From Brachypodium distachyon (taxonomy: Eukaryota > Streptophyta > Magnoliopsida > Poales > Poaceae): a stretch of 64,000 nucleotides of DNA. The notes under the pieces were generated by a model. The model was not told where the DNA came from. It did no database searches and saw nothing but the letters and a program-made list of their open reading frames with translations. This document shows, one piece after another, positions 22,581-33,457 of this stretch (position 1 is the stretch's first letter; the number at the start of each line of letters is the position of its first letter). The stretch lies in the NCBI RefSeq assembly GCF_000005505.3, contig NC_016134.3:17900624-17964623 (forward strand), read 5' to 3'. The position numbers and the translations under genes were made by a program.

Positions 22581-24251
22581 CTAAGGCGCCTTGCGCCACT
22601 TGCAGGAAAGTAAATAAAAAGGAACAAGCAGATAACTATGCAGGAGGTGCTCCCGGAGCAACAGCGTCGGCGTCAGGTGCCTCCTCGACATCGGGCCTCC
22701 TCCGGCGGCTTCTTCGTCAGCAGCTTTAGCTTCATCAGCCTTGTTCTGCATCCGTGACACCATCTCGTCCATCACGCTTTGTACCGCTTCCCGGTGGGTC
22801 TTGGCCTCTTCTTCGTCTGACCAGACGTCGAAGACCGACTCGAACGAGAAGTCAGGGTGGGTGGAATGGACCCGGGTAAGGATTTCCCGGCGACTTGCTC
22901 GGCTGCGAAGCCGACCTGCCGATCCCCGAAAGCCGTAGAGTTCTCCAAGCCGTGCAGCCGGCCAACAAAATCTGCGAAGGAGGTGAAGCTGTCGATGTTT
23001 GCCCCGAAGAAGGAAGTCACTGGGATGTCGAACCCCTGTTGCGCCTCCACCGCCGAGTCCGCCAGCTTCTTCAGCCTGGCTACCTCCTCCGTCCTGCGGG
23101 CCCGCAGCTCGGTGCATGCACCATGAGCCTCCTGGGCCTGCAGCTTGTGCTCGCGGCATTCGGTTTTGGACTTCAGCTTACCAATCTCGGACACCTTCTT
23201 GGTGTTGTCCTCGTCGATAAGTCGAAGCTCTTGCTGCGCCATGTCGAGCTCGCCCTGAAGGGACGAGCCCGCATCCTGGGCAGCCTTGAGCTGCCCCGCA
23301 AGCTCGCGCTCTCCGGAGCGGGCCTGGTTTTGAAGGTCCTTCTTCCGGCGCGCCGAGGCTTAGGCTGCCGCCGTCTCCAGCTCTCCGATCTCGCGCCGGA
23401 GGCGCTGGATCTCCAGGGAGTAGTTGGACAAGAGGTCCGTCTTCTCCCGGAGACGCTCCTGGAACGAATCCAGGGCCGCCTGGTGCACCTCCTGACCCTT
23501 GGCGTGCGTGGCGTTCAGCAGCTCGAGCTCCCGCTGCAGGTCCCACAGTTGTCGGAGGACTTCGGCCTCCGGAACTCCTTGCACGGTGGGCGCCGCCCTT
23601 GCTTGCTGCACCTGTTAGAGCTCCTCCCGGAGCCGCTGCAGCTCGGTGCGCTGCTCCTCTGCCTCACGGCGCACGGTGCCCAAATCCGCCACCACGCAAG
23701 CATGGTGCTGCTGCGCGTCGTTGAAGAAATCGACGAACATCCACTGCTGCTGCTGGATGTTGTCGATTACTTGGTGCCATGCAGGAACACGCTGGGGTCG
23801 AAGGTGATCCGACCCCATGATCGCCCGGCGATCTCCCCTACTCCTGGACTAAAGGCGGCTCCGGTGGAGGAGGAGGACCCCGCTGCGACCGTCTATGACC
23901 CCGAGGCTGCGTCAAGGTTCTGTGATGTGCCTTTGGCTTGCTCGAGTCCCGTTGCTCCTTGCCCGCCCAAAGGGGGAGGCTGGGGGCTCGGGGGCTTCTC
24001 CAGTGCGCCGCTGCTTGCGTCGGGCTGGCAGGGGCTGCCCCATGTCACCCACCACAGGCGGTGCCATCTGCATGGCATCACCTGCGGTAGCCGTTGCGTC
24101 CCTGGCAAGCTCCAGGGAAGTTTGTTGAAGGGCTCCGGTGGAGGCAACCTCCTCTGGAGCATCGTTGTCGGCTTCGCCGGTGAGGACGATCACCCACACC
24201 CTGGTGGGCGCGGGCGCAACTGGGATGTGCCCGACGACCGCACGTGGACAC

Positions 24252-24314
24252 CTGCGTCAGCCTTGGAGATGATGCAGATGGAGGAAAGGAACACTATGAA
24301 GAACGAAGTGGTAC
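24252..24314 (-). other. Probable intron 3 of the element B aORF
   Basis: Minus strand GTACCACTTCG to GGCTGACGCAG, 63 bases; short for a plant intron, so less sure than the others. Confidence 0.45.
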
Positions 24315-24403
24315 CTGCCGCGTCTCGTTATCGGCCCGGTGTGCGGCTCCGTCGGCCGCATCCCTGCCAGTTGGTGGGACGCTCCCGCCGGCTATCGTAG
24401 ACC

Positions 24404-24476
24404 CTGCGGGGAACTCAGTGTTAGAAGGCAGTAGAGAAAATTAGTTAGAATAGGTGGTACTCGAGCCTAGGCATAC
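24404..24476 (-). other. Probable intron 2 of the element B aORF
   Basis: Minus strand GTATGCC to TTCCCCGCAG, 73 bases, T-rich and unlike its GC-rich flanks. Confidence 0.65.
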
Positions 24477-24655
24477 CTGCTGCCGTGCCGGTACCCTACA
24501 AGCTTGGGTCGGGGACTCGTGTGTCCCCAGTGGCAGCCGCCGCCGATGTATCAGCCGCATCAACGTCGTCCTTGTCAGCACCGCCCGATGCCGGGCGAGG
24601 TTTCTTGGCCGGGGCCGCCGGCGAAGTGCTGGGCTGCCCCCTCTTGCTCAAAGAT

Positions 24656-24733
24656 CTGAGAAATGCAGAAGTAAATTAGCGGAATATGTAAAATTCACGG
24701 AAACAGGAATGGTTAAAGCAACATCGAACTTAC
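24656..24733 (-). other. Probable intron 1 of the element B aORF
   Basis: Minus strand GTAAGTTCG to GCATTTCTCAG, 78 bases, strong consensus ends and a sharp drop in GC content against both exons. Confidence 0.75.
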
Positions 24734-26199
24734 CCCGGCGGGTTGAGCTTGAGCACCCTGTCCGCCAAGATGCTCCTCGCCGAAGGGGCCGCCTCGTGCG
24801 GGGGGAACTGGCGGAGCCGCCGGGGTAGCCGGGACGGCTGCCGCAGCCGCCCCGCTGCCGCGGAGGCCACGGTCCCCGCATCAACGGGAGGCACCTGAGG
24901 CTGCGGGCTGGCCTCCCGCCTGCTCACCTGCTCTGCGGCGGACCGCCTCCCCAGGAGGGCTTCGTCTTCGTCGTCGTCCCCATCCGGCGCGACCCCGCCA
25001 GCTTCCGGCGGAGTGTCATCGCCGTCGTCTTCATCGTCGTCATCGTCGGAGTGTCCTCTGACGCCTAGTGAGGAGTCGTCGGAGCCGAGTCCTCCACCCT
25101 GGCGGAGCCCCGGTCTTGGCCACCCTCCTCCGGCTCGTTGCCGGTGCGAGACCTGGGTTACGGGGGGGAGGGCTACGACGAGGGTCTTCTACGATCCCCC
25201 ACTTGTCGCAGAGTGTTGTCGCAGAGTGGGCTATCCCGGGCTACCGGGTTCAGGATCCTGGCGTGGAGCGGGTTCGCTCCAAGTGGCAGTAGCCGGAAGG
25301 TTTCATCCTCGCCGGTGATGCCCCTCACCCAGAACTGAATCTCGTCTAGCGTGAGTTCTTTGCGCTGCAACCGGGTTCGGTTGCTCGGCACAGTGTACAT
25401 CCATGCCGGATATGAGCGCCGCTGCAGGGGAGCCACGCGCCTCCCGATGAAGTGGCGAGCCACATCCGTGTCCGTGAGCCCGACATCACGGAGCGCCTTG
25501 ATCTTGGCGCAGATCGGGGCCAGCTCCTCGTCCTTCGGATAGCGGAGCGTCCAGTCACCGCACCACTTTGGGGGCCCGAGGGGCTCCTCGTGGAAGTCCT
25601 GGAGCTCGACGGTGCGCATCCAGCACCAGTCGCGGCGCCACTCGTTCTCAATCTTCTTCTTCCCCAGCTGGATGACCTCCGACTTGACCTTGTCGCGTAA
25701 TCGGAACAACACTCCCGAGGACTGGGGAGCCTTCACCTCCACCCTCGAGGAGTAGTAGTAGTGGCGAAACAGAGCCACCGACGGCATCACCCCCACGAAC
25801 GCTTCATAGAGGTGTTGGAAGACGGCCAATGTGAAGAACGAAGTCGGGTGAATCTGAGCCATGATGAGCCCATACGACTCCATGATGGCAGAAAGAAAGA
25901 AAGAATGCGGCACGAACCCGGCTAGGATGACCTCCCGAATATCCGGAAGTACAGCTGGTCGAGCTCTGCGCCGATGGGAAGAACTCGCATCGGCCCGTAC
26001 TCATTGTGCTTGGTGTCGAGCGCCAAAGCCAGCTTCTCCACCCCCTCGCCATTGTACCCGGGGGATAAGAAGGCAAACTTGGCCCGCATCTCCTCATCCT
26101 TCCGCGCTCATTCCGACAGCTCCTTCTTGCTGGCCTTCTCGCACTTCTCTCTTTTGTTGGTGCGCCCCTTGGGTCGGCTCGGGCCCTTGGAAGACATTG

Positions 26200-26608
26200 G
26201 CGGGAGTGGGGAGTGGGTTTGGCTAGAGTTGGGGCGCGGAGAGATTGGGATGCAATGGCGGAAGCAGGAAACAGTGGGGCGTGCCCGCCGCCAGCCATGG
26301 GTATTTATCGGGGCTGGCGGGCTACAAAGGACACCCCCACGATCAACAATAAAGTGCCCTAAAGTATCGGGAATTAAGATGGGGGCGCGCGACGTGGCCT
26401 TAACTCCCTGGTGATTATGGAGGTTAAGGTAAGAGATCGTGCGCCCGACCGTTTCGCTCGGAAGAGTAGAACTAGAAATGCGGCTCACGGGGCCGGGGAC
26501 TGGGACACTCTCATGGGACCCATGCGTCGGATAGGGCGTAGCCCGGCAACCGACTGAGGATAGCACTACCCGGGTGCTCAAGGTTGCCGGCCCACGCCCG
26601 GGGGCTAC
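26200..26608 (+). other. 5' flank of the B aORF and polypurine tract
   Basis: No gene. GCCCGGGGGCTAC immediately before the 3' LTR at 26609 is the polypurine tract of B. The aORF promoter must lie here on the minus strand; no clear TATA box was picked out. Confidence 0.6.
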
Positions 26609-27043
26609 TACCGTACCATTGGCCCGCGGGGTCCCACTGATACGGGACGGGTGGGTCGCGACTGATGAAACCCTGCCAGGACGGCCTCCCGGGAAGGATA
26701 GACCCAGGAAGCTCACCCCAAAGAGACATTCATTGGCGAAGACAAAACTGAGAACCAGAATAGGAGAAGTGCCCGCTTTTGCGGGTACCCGGGAACTCTG
26801 GTCCCGGGAAGTGGAAGGCATGCTGCCCCGACAACGGGGGGGCGCACTTGCCGGGAAGGGGCTTCCAGCAACCCACGCTCGGGCATGCAGATGGGGCCCG
26901 CAGAACAGTGAACTTAGGACGAGACAACGGACGCAGTGCATTTAATGCACCGACAGGAGTCACATCGGCAGGGCTAGTCTTGCTCAGCAAGGCTAGAGCG
27001 GCTATCCTGTAATTCATTTTATTTACTGTGTGCAGTGGCCTGG
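26609..27043 (+). repeat. 3' LTR of element B, first part
   Basis: Matches 18738-19160. Its first bases read TACCGTACC where the 5' LTR has TGTCGTACC, so the TG end is lost. It stops at the element C insertion. Confidence 0.87.
27039..27043. repeat. Left TSD (CCTGG) of element C
   Basis: Perfect match to 43718-43722. Confidence 0.9.
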
Positions 27044-28060
27044 TGTCGTCGCACGGGGCTCCGACACCGGGGGCGTGCTGGCACACCCTCTTTTAGGTTC
27101 GGGAGGGGCGTCGGGGATCCCTCCGGCGATCGCCGGCGTGGCGGATGGCGTATGCAAACTGCAAAGTTATCCACGCAGAATGCATTCAAGCTAGGAACAC
27201 ATGCACACACGTTTTTACCCAGGTTCGGGCCACCCGGAGGTGTAAAACCCTACGTCTTGCTTGTCAGAGCTCGTATTATTGCAAAACCGAGTGTTTACGG
27301 GTGGCTGAATGAGTTTCCGGGTACTCTCTCCTTTCTGGCCAAGTGTTCCTTACTCTGCTTTGCTAAAGGTAGAAGCTAACTGTGAGCCGATCGAGCTGAA
27401 CCCAAAGAACAGCCTACTGGAACCAACTGGGATTCGAACGAACCGAACAACAACCGTTTGACCATCGGTGGGGGTCCTCCTTTTATAGCCAAGGGGATAC
27501 CACAGGTACCACGGCGCATGAATTACAAGTGGCGAGCAGGGAGACATGGCAACTCCCCCTCGGTGCGCTGGTGAGCGTGCATGAGCGCCAAGTCCGCTGC
27601 TAGGGGTCTAAAACCCTAAAAGTAGGATTGGACAGCCACTGTTCACCTGACTTAGACGGTTAACGCCCCTCCTGTCGGCTCATTTAATGCGCCATGCGCC
27701 TCACTCCTCGCCCTGGCGAGTCTGCGGACTGGACGCCTGGCACGCGCCTGCGTGGCGCCGTTGCTCGGCCCGCTGGGCCCCACCCTTGTGGCGGGAGCCT
27801 GTGCCTGGGAACCCGTCCTCCCGGCAAGTGGCTTCCCGGGAGGCGCCCAGGCCTGACCACACCTGGGAACCCCCTCCTGGCAAGTGGCTTTCCGGGAGGT
27901 GTTCAGGTGGGAAAATTCCTCGAAGCCCCGCTAGCCCTTCCAGGCTGGTAGCTTGCTGGGCTGCTTGTAGTTGCCGCCTGGGACGAGACCCTCCCGGGAA
28001 CTCGGTGACGAGGCCCACGCGTCGTGCAACGGTGGTACCCCGGGTGCCACTGGTGTGACA
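27044..28060 (-). repeat. 3' LTR of element C
   Basis: 1017 bases, TGTCGTCGCACGG to CACTGGTGTGACA. The adjacent inner DNA (GTAGCTCCCGGGCG; minus strand CGCCCGGGAGCTAC) is the polypurine tract. Confidence 0.88.
27479..27489 (-). promoter_or_regulatory. TATA box in the 3' LTR of element C
   Basis: Minus strand GGCTATAAAAGGAG. The corresponding 77 bases are deleted from the 5' LTR. Confidence 0.65.
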
Positions 28061-28352
28061 GTAGCTCCCGGGCGTGGGCCGGCAACACCTGTTCCCGGAC
28101 GAGCTTTCCCCAAGTCGGTTGCCGGGCTACGTCCCAACCGATGTGTGGGCTCCGATTCGCCTCAGTCCCGCGTCCCTTCGCTGCCCCTAGTACTACGCCG
28201 TTACAGACGGAGTAGTGGGCGCGTGATTTCCGCCCTAACCTCCCCCTTAAACAGGGAAGTTAAGGCCACTCCCCGCATTAATCCTTTTGATTAGGAGTTA
28301 TCCCCGCGCACCCGTAGGGTACGGAACCGGCCGTTACCAAACGGTCGGGCGC

Positions 28353-28359
28353 TATAAAG
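28353..28359 (+). promoter_or_regulatory. TATA box of the element C aORF
   Basis: TATAAAG, 117 bases before the ATG at 28470, in plus orientation. Confidence 0.55.
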
Positions 28360-30365
28360 TTTTTACTGTTGCCAAAAGGGGAAAACACTCTGCTCCCCAC
28401 AGCCTTCGCCTTCAGCCTCGTTCGCATCTCGCGCCCAAGTGTTCTTGCTAGCTTCCACCCCCGTTCCCCATGGCGCCCCCCACCACCAGGAAGAGAAAAG
28501 AGGCGCAGGTCCCGAAGAGAGAGGCGGCCAGCAGGAGCGAGGCGGCAACCAAGGCAGCCGCTGACAAAGACCGAAGGAAGCGGGAGATGCGGGCCACGGT
28601 CGCCTTCTACTGGCCTGGCTACAACGGCGAGGCGCTGGGAGACCCTGATCTTCCCCGCGGGCGCCGAGCACCAGGACAAGGACTTCCGGGTGTTTGGGTG
28701 CTTCATCCTCACCGGGCTGGTGCCGCCGTTCTCGCTGTTCCTCCACGCGCTGATGGAGTCATACCAGCTGCGGGTGGCGCAGCTCCATCCCACGTCGCTC
28801 TTCCTCCTCACCACCTTCCAGTTCCTCTGCGAAGCATTTGTAGGGGTGATGCCGTCGTTGGCGCTCTTCCACCACTACTTCTACCCCCGGATCGATAACG
28901 CGAAGGCGATGTCGTCGGGGGTGGTGTTCCGTGCCCGCGACCAGATGAAGTCCAAGTTCATCGTTTGGTCGGGGAAGAAGATCGCGAAGGAGTGGCGGGG
29001 AGACTGGTGCTGGGTCCGGGTAGAGGACCCCCAGGAGTTCATCCTCTCGCGCACGGAGTTGCCGGAACCCCACAACGGTTGGCAGGACAGATACCACCGC
29101 GATGCCGATCTCCTCCCCATCGTGGAGAAGATCAAGGCGCTACGGCTGGCGGGGCTCTCCGACGTGGATGTGGCGTGCCCCTTCATCACCCGGCGCATCG
29201 CGCCGCTCCAGCTACGCTCTCAGCCCGCGTGGATGTACACGGGCGCCGAGGACAAGACACGCCCCCGCCGCGAAGGCGTGGACTTGGAATCCCTCAAGGT
29301 GTGGGTGAGAGGGGTCTCCGGCGAGAACCTCCCCGCAACGGGGTTCCCACTGGGGGTCATCTCCCTCCACGCCGGCGTCTCGGGGCTCAACGACATCATC
29401 GCCGCCTTCCCGCCCAGCAAGGAGTGGGGGTTGATGGACGATACCCCCACTCGGGCCCCGCGCGCTCCCCTGCCAGCACCTCGCGGGAAGCAAGTGCTCG
29501 AGGAGAGCGGGGGCGAATCTGAGACCAGCTGGTCCTCCCTCCAGTCCCTGGACGACGAGGCGGGCCAGCCTGCGTCGTCCCAGGAAGTCATCCCTGTGGA
29601 TGACGACAACGACAGTGATGACGCCCCCACTGATCGTGCGGAGATCAAGGGCGTACGCAGCGGCCGCGGCTGCCTCCATGGTGGCTGCGGCGATTCCTGC
29701 CCCAGCGGCCGCCTCCGCTCCAGCAGCGGTATCTGCCGCTCCGGCGGCGGTATCTTCTCCGGCGTTGACATCCGCCCCAGCAGCGGTGGCCGTCCCAGGG
29801 ATGTCCACTGGCAGCTCAGCGATGACCACAGCCGCTGTGGTTTCCGAGGCCACGGCGGCGACCACCCCAGCGACGGCTCCCAGTCCTGCGATGGAAGCCG
29901 CCTCTGGGGTGTCTGCCGGTACCTCGGCGGCGACCACACCCGTGGGGTTCGCCGGAGCCACGGCGGCGACCATCTCGGTGATGGCCGCCAGCGGCCCGGC
30001 GACGGCAGCCCCCGCAGCAGCTGCCGAGGCTGCGGCCGCACCCACGCCAGGGGCAACCCCTGGCGCTGCGGTAGCCTCGCCGACCTCTCCCGCGACGCCC
30101 CGGGTCACGGCAACCCCACGGGCACCCACGGCGCCGCCCGTTCGGGGGGTCTTCCGGGGTTTTGCGCTCCGGCGCAACCCCCCTAAGATCGATTCGCCGG
30201 TGAGCGCCAGCAAGAGAGGGAGGGGCGACTCCCCGCCTGCCACACCGAGCAAGAAGGCGCGTGTGGACACCGGCGGTGCTGCCGACCCCGGGGCCGCTGG
30301 GGCTAGTAGCGCCGCCACCGCACCCGCCGGCGACCCAACTCCAACGGAGGTGGCGCCGACAACAG

Positions 30366-30442
30366 GTTCGGCTCCACCTTGTCTCATTTGCTGCACTTTC
30401 AATTGTTAGTTAAGCACACAACCATACCTTTTGTTTCCACAG
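30366..30442 (+). other. Probable intron 1 of the element C aORF
   Basis: ACAG|GTTCGG to TTTGTTTCCACAG, 77 bases, AT-richer than both flanks. Confidence 0.65.
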
Positions 30443-30535
30443 ACTGCACTTCACCCACGGCAAACCTCTCGGAGGCTCCCGTCGGGACGGATGAGATGGG
30501 GGAGGCTCCCCCCGCAAGTCCAACGGCCTTGCAGG

Positions 30536-30612
30536 GTAACCACCCTGGTCCCCTTCCTCTTGTTTCCGGTTATCCTTTTGCTCGCTGATTCTCACAATCT
30601 TTGTTGCTGCAG
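30536..30612 (+). other. Probable intron 2 of the element C aORF
   Basis: GTAACCACC to TTTGTTGCTGCAG, 77 bases. The joined frame is off by one base at ~30650, consistent with decay or a nearby alternative site. Confidence 0.65.
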
Positions 30613-32164
30613 GCCCAAACGCGCCCGCATCGGGGAGCGGACGCAACCATGGTTGACCTCGACCCCGATGTTGAGATCACGGGGGCGGTAGAGGAGCCGG
30701 CATCGGCTCCCGCACAAGGCCCTGCCGCGCCGGCCACGGTGGCAGCGGTGGTCACCGTCACCACCGGGACGGCGCTTGGCGACGCCGCAGCAGCCGCGGA
30801 CGTGGCTGGCGCAGATCCGCCTGTCGCCCAGCAGGGAACGGCTCCTGCCGTGGGCACGGAGGCTTCTCCAGCCCCGGGGTCCCCGGGCACGGGTGAAGGG
30901 GAAGCTGCCAGGGAAGGACGACAGGATCCCCCGGAGCAAGCAGACGACCCCCTGCACAGCCCTACAATGGCAGCGGGGGCTTCGTCGTCCTCGGCTGGCT
31001 TCCCCAACACCGACCTCGGCACCCTTGCCGGGGTGGCTTGGAATCCCATCACCTGGGATCCGAGCATCTTCGAGCGAGGGCACCGGTTTCTGGTCGCCAT
31101 CAGGGACCAACAGCAAGCCTTTGTCACCTCTTTCAACGAGGTGAGGGAGCACCACGCCATCGCCAAGAGCCAACTTGGCGAGGTGCGGGAAGCCGTGGAG
31201 AGGGAGCGGCAAGAGCTTTCCCGGCTGCGCGAGGAGACTCGCTTCGCTAGAGAGGAGGAGCGCCTTGCCCGGCAAGCCCTGGAGGACGCCGAGGAACTGG
31301 TCGTCCCGGAGGCTGAGCTCTACCGACGGCTACAGGCTCAGCGCGCCGAGCTTCAGGGGGAGCTGGACTCGCTGCCGGCGACCCTCGAGGAAACCAAGAA
31401 GGAGCACGTCGGGGTGCTCGCGACAGCTCAGGCCCGGCTCGACAAGAAGAGCGACCTGATCGCCAACTACCGCGGCGAGATCGAGGGGCTGCGGGTCAAG
31501 CTGGAGGTGCAGGTCAAGGCCACCGAGGCGCGGTAGAAGTGGCGGCCCGGCATGAGATCCAGCTTGGCTTCGCCAAGGACAGAGCGGCCAGGCTTGAGAC
31601 CGAACTGGCTGCCATTCGGGAGGAGCTCGCCAAGGCCGGCAACGAAATCGCGGTCAAGACCGCGGAGCTTAGTTAAACAATTACACTCCCATTAGTTCAT
31701 GTAATCGTCCAGTACTTAGTTAATCAACCTCTTTAATTTGCTCAATCCCCGTTCTTTGTTCCCGGGGCTGCCTCGCGGGGCGGTTCCCTTAGCCTTTGCG
31801 TGCTGCGCCTTGTGTTGCCGGGGACTCGCGCCTCACCCTTGACCGGCTCAGGGACCCGGTACGGACCCGCGGTGCCGACTTGGGGCCAAGCGGTAGCGGC
31901 GAGCCACTCCACTTGCAGGGTAACTACTCCAAGCCATGCCCTCCCGGGACGGACCCGAGAGCCACACGGGGAGTGCACTCCCACCGCAAGCGTCCTTCTA
32001 ACACTCCGGCCACGCGCGGGTTCTGGGGCCACACTTGGTGAAGCAGCGTTCAATTATGTTCAGTTCTTAGTGGGTTTGTCATTTAGGTGTCAGCACTTAG
32101 TTTTTCGTTCAGTCTTACGCCCCAGGCGTCTGTCTATAGAGGCGCTCTCTAGAGGGAGGTGGCA

Positions 32165-32557
32165 GGGACACTATGGTAGTGCACCCGTCGGCGCCGGGCG
32201 CCGATGGCATGCACCACCATAGTGTCTCCGCGGCAACCCCTGCTCCTCGCGGAGATGTGCTCTGGAGGGATGCGGCAGGGGCACTGCGGTAGTGCACCCG
32301 TGGGCGCCGGGCGGCAATGGAATACACCACCACAGTGCCTCCGCGGCAGCCCTCGCCCAGGAGCCGCTCGCTAGAGGAGGCGCGGTAAGGGCACGGTGGC
32401 AGTGCACCCGTCGGCGCGGAGCGCCGATGGCATGCACTAACACCGTGTCTCTGCGACGCCCCTCGGAGTAGGCTCGATGGGGTGATGCGGCAAGGGCGCG
32501 ATGGCCGTGCACCCGTCGACGCTAGGCGGTGATGGTATGCACCACCATCGCGCCTCC
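32165..32557. repeat. Array of four long hairpins in element C
   Basis: Four units (32165-32229, 32278-32342, 32389-32452, 32494-32557), spaced 113, 111 and 105 bases, each an inverted repeat of ~64 bases. The outer arms read CACTATGG/CCATAGTG, CACTGCGG/CCACAGTG, CACGGTGG/CACCGTG and CGCGATGG/CCATCGCG. The arms differ between units but mostly stay complementary within a unit. Stable stem-loops are expected in RNA from either strand. Confidence 0.85.
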
Positions 32558-33063
32558 GCGGCACCATCCACCTTAACAGCCCCTTTCTTGGCTTCGCTCT
32601 GAGCCGTTCCATGACTGGGGCACACTTTTTATAGGCACGGGGGAAGGGCTTGCCACCGCGCGCGACGGATCAGCGCAGCACTCGTGGCACCCCTCCCCTT
32701 GAAGTGTGGTGCAGTCTTCGTCACTTTGCATGCCAAGTTGCTGTGGCACACGCGGCGGCCCCCTCCTGAGTCAAGAGCCTCGGAGTGCGGTGAGTCCCGC
32801 GTGGTGCGGTCGTTCCGCACCACCAGGCATTGCTACATGCCGCGACCCGTGGACAGCCCATGGGTATTATAGTGCGCAAGGTTCCACTTTTCCCTGCAGA
32901 TAAGATTCTTACCAGGCCCGAGGTGTTGCAATATTTTTTCAAAATTCACGAAAACACAGAAAGCAACACGGGTAACCTCCTGCCTCCCAGCCCGCGGGCA
33001 CGGAAGGGTTGAGCCCAAACTTGGATGTGAGCATTCTATTTCCCAGCCACAACGGCTGCGTGG

Positions 33064-33180
33064 TGCACGTTGCGGGGAGCCCTGCAACCACACGTCCCGT
33101 GATGCACGTCGCGGGAAACCCGGCAACTGCACGTCCCGTGATGCACGTCGCGGGAAACCCGGCAACTGCATGTCCCGTGT
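33064..33180. repeat. 39-base tandem repeat, three copies
   Basis: TGCACGTCGCGGGAAACCC units at 33064, 33103 and 33142. Confidence 0.85.
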
Positions 33181-33457
33181 CGGAGCGATCCGGCAACGGG
33201 GGTTTTGTTTTCGAGGCTCCAGCAGCCCCCTGCTCACAACCAAGTATGGAAAGGCACTTCCGTGCACCAAAAGCAGGAGACAGAAGGAGTGGGGGGGGGG
33301 GGGGGACACACAAATAAACAAGGCAACTTGGAAGTTCAGGAAAGAAACACTTATCTTTATTCACAATAACTAGTGGTTTACACACGGGGGCTGCCCGGCT
33401 ACACTAGTTCGAGAGGTATGCATCGGCGGCATCACCTGAGGGTCGGGCTCCGCTGCT

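Larger units (their letters stand above)
22581..26199 (-). pseudogene. Antisense gene (aORF) of element B, spliced
   Basis: ATG at 26199 (MSSKGPSRPKGRTNKREKCE), a stop at ~26110, then the putative gypsy-transposon domain (25913-25173: MESYGLIMAQIHPTSFFTLA, YEAFVGVMPSVALFRHYYY, NEWRRDWCWMRTV). An acidic/Ala-rich part, three probable introns and a long coiled coil (23818-22772: LGTVRREAEEQRTELQRLRE, SLEIQRLRREIGELE, SEIGKLKSKTECREHKLQAQ) with two in-frame stops complete it. It is transcribed opposite to gag. Known plant gypsy aORFs have no proven role; the coiled coil suggests self-association. Decayed. Confidence 0.75.
28470..31675 (+). pseudogene. Antisense gene (aORF) of element C, spliced, coiled coil
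   Basis: ATG at 28470 (MAPPTTRKRKEAQVPKREA). After a frameshift near 28640 comes the putative gypsy-transposon domain (MESYQLRVAQLHPTSLFLLT, CEAFVGVMPSLALFHHYFYP, KEWRGDWCWVRVEDPQEF, LRLAGLSDVDVACPFITRRI). An acidic stretch (VIPVDDDNDSDDAP), a ~170-residue Ala-rich region and a basic, nuclear-signal-like segment (SKRGRGDSPPATPSKKARVD) follow. After two introns a coiled coil runs from 31080 to 31675 (VREAVERERQELSRLREET, KKSDLIANYRGEIEGLRVKL) with a frameshift at ~31533. It is convergent with integrase. The basic segment suggests a nuclear, DNA- or chromatin-associated protein; that is inference. Confidence 0.78.
31676..33457. other. Convergent gap between aORF and integrase of element C
   Basis: No gene seen. 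Holds DNA shared with B (31740-32040), the hairpin array, a 39-base repeat (33064-33180) and a G run (33291-33304). Confidence 0.6.

Noticed and set aside
22895..24400. A 501-codon plus-strand frame in element B
   Set aside because: It lies opposite the coiled-coil part of the aORF; GC-rich Leu/Glu codons give long reverse frames. No motif, and it crosses the probable introns.
29212..30402. A 396-codon minus-strand frame rich in Ala and Val
   Set aside because: Mirror of the Ala-rich region of the element C aORF; composition artefact.
33291..33304. A G run as a G-quadruplex or functional element
   Set aside because: A single homopolymer run; likely slippage and prone to sequencing error.
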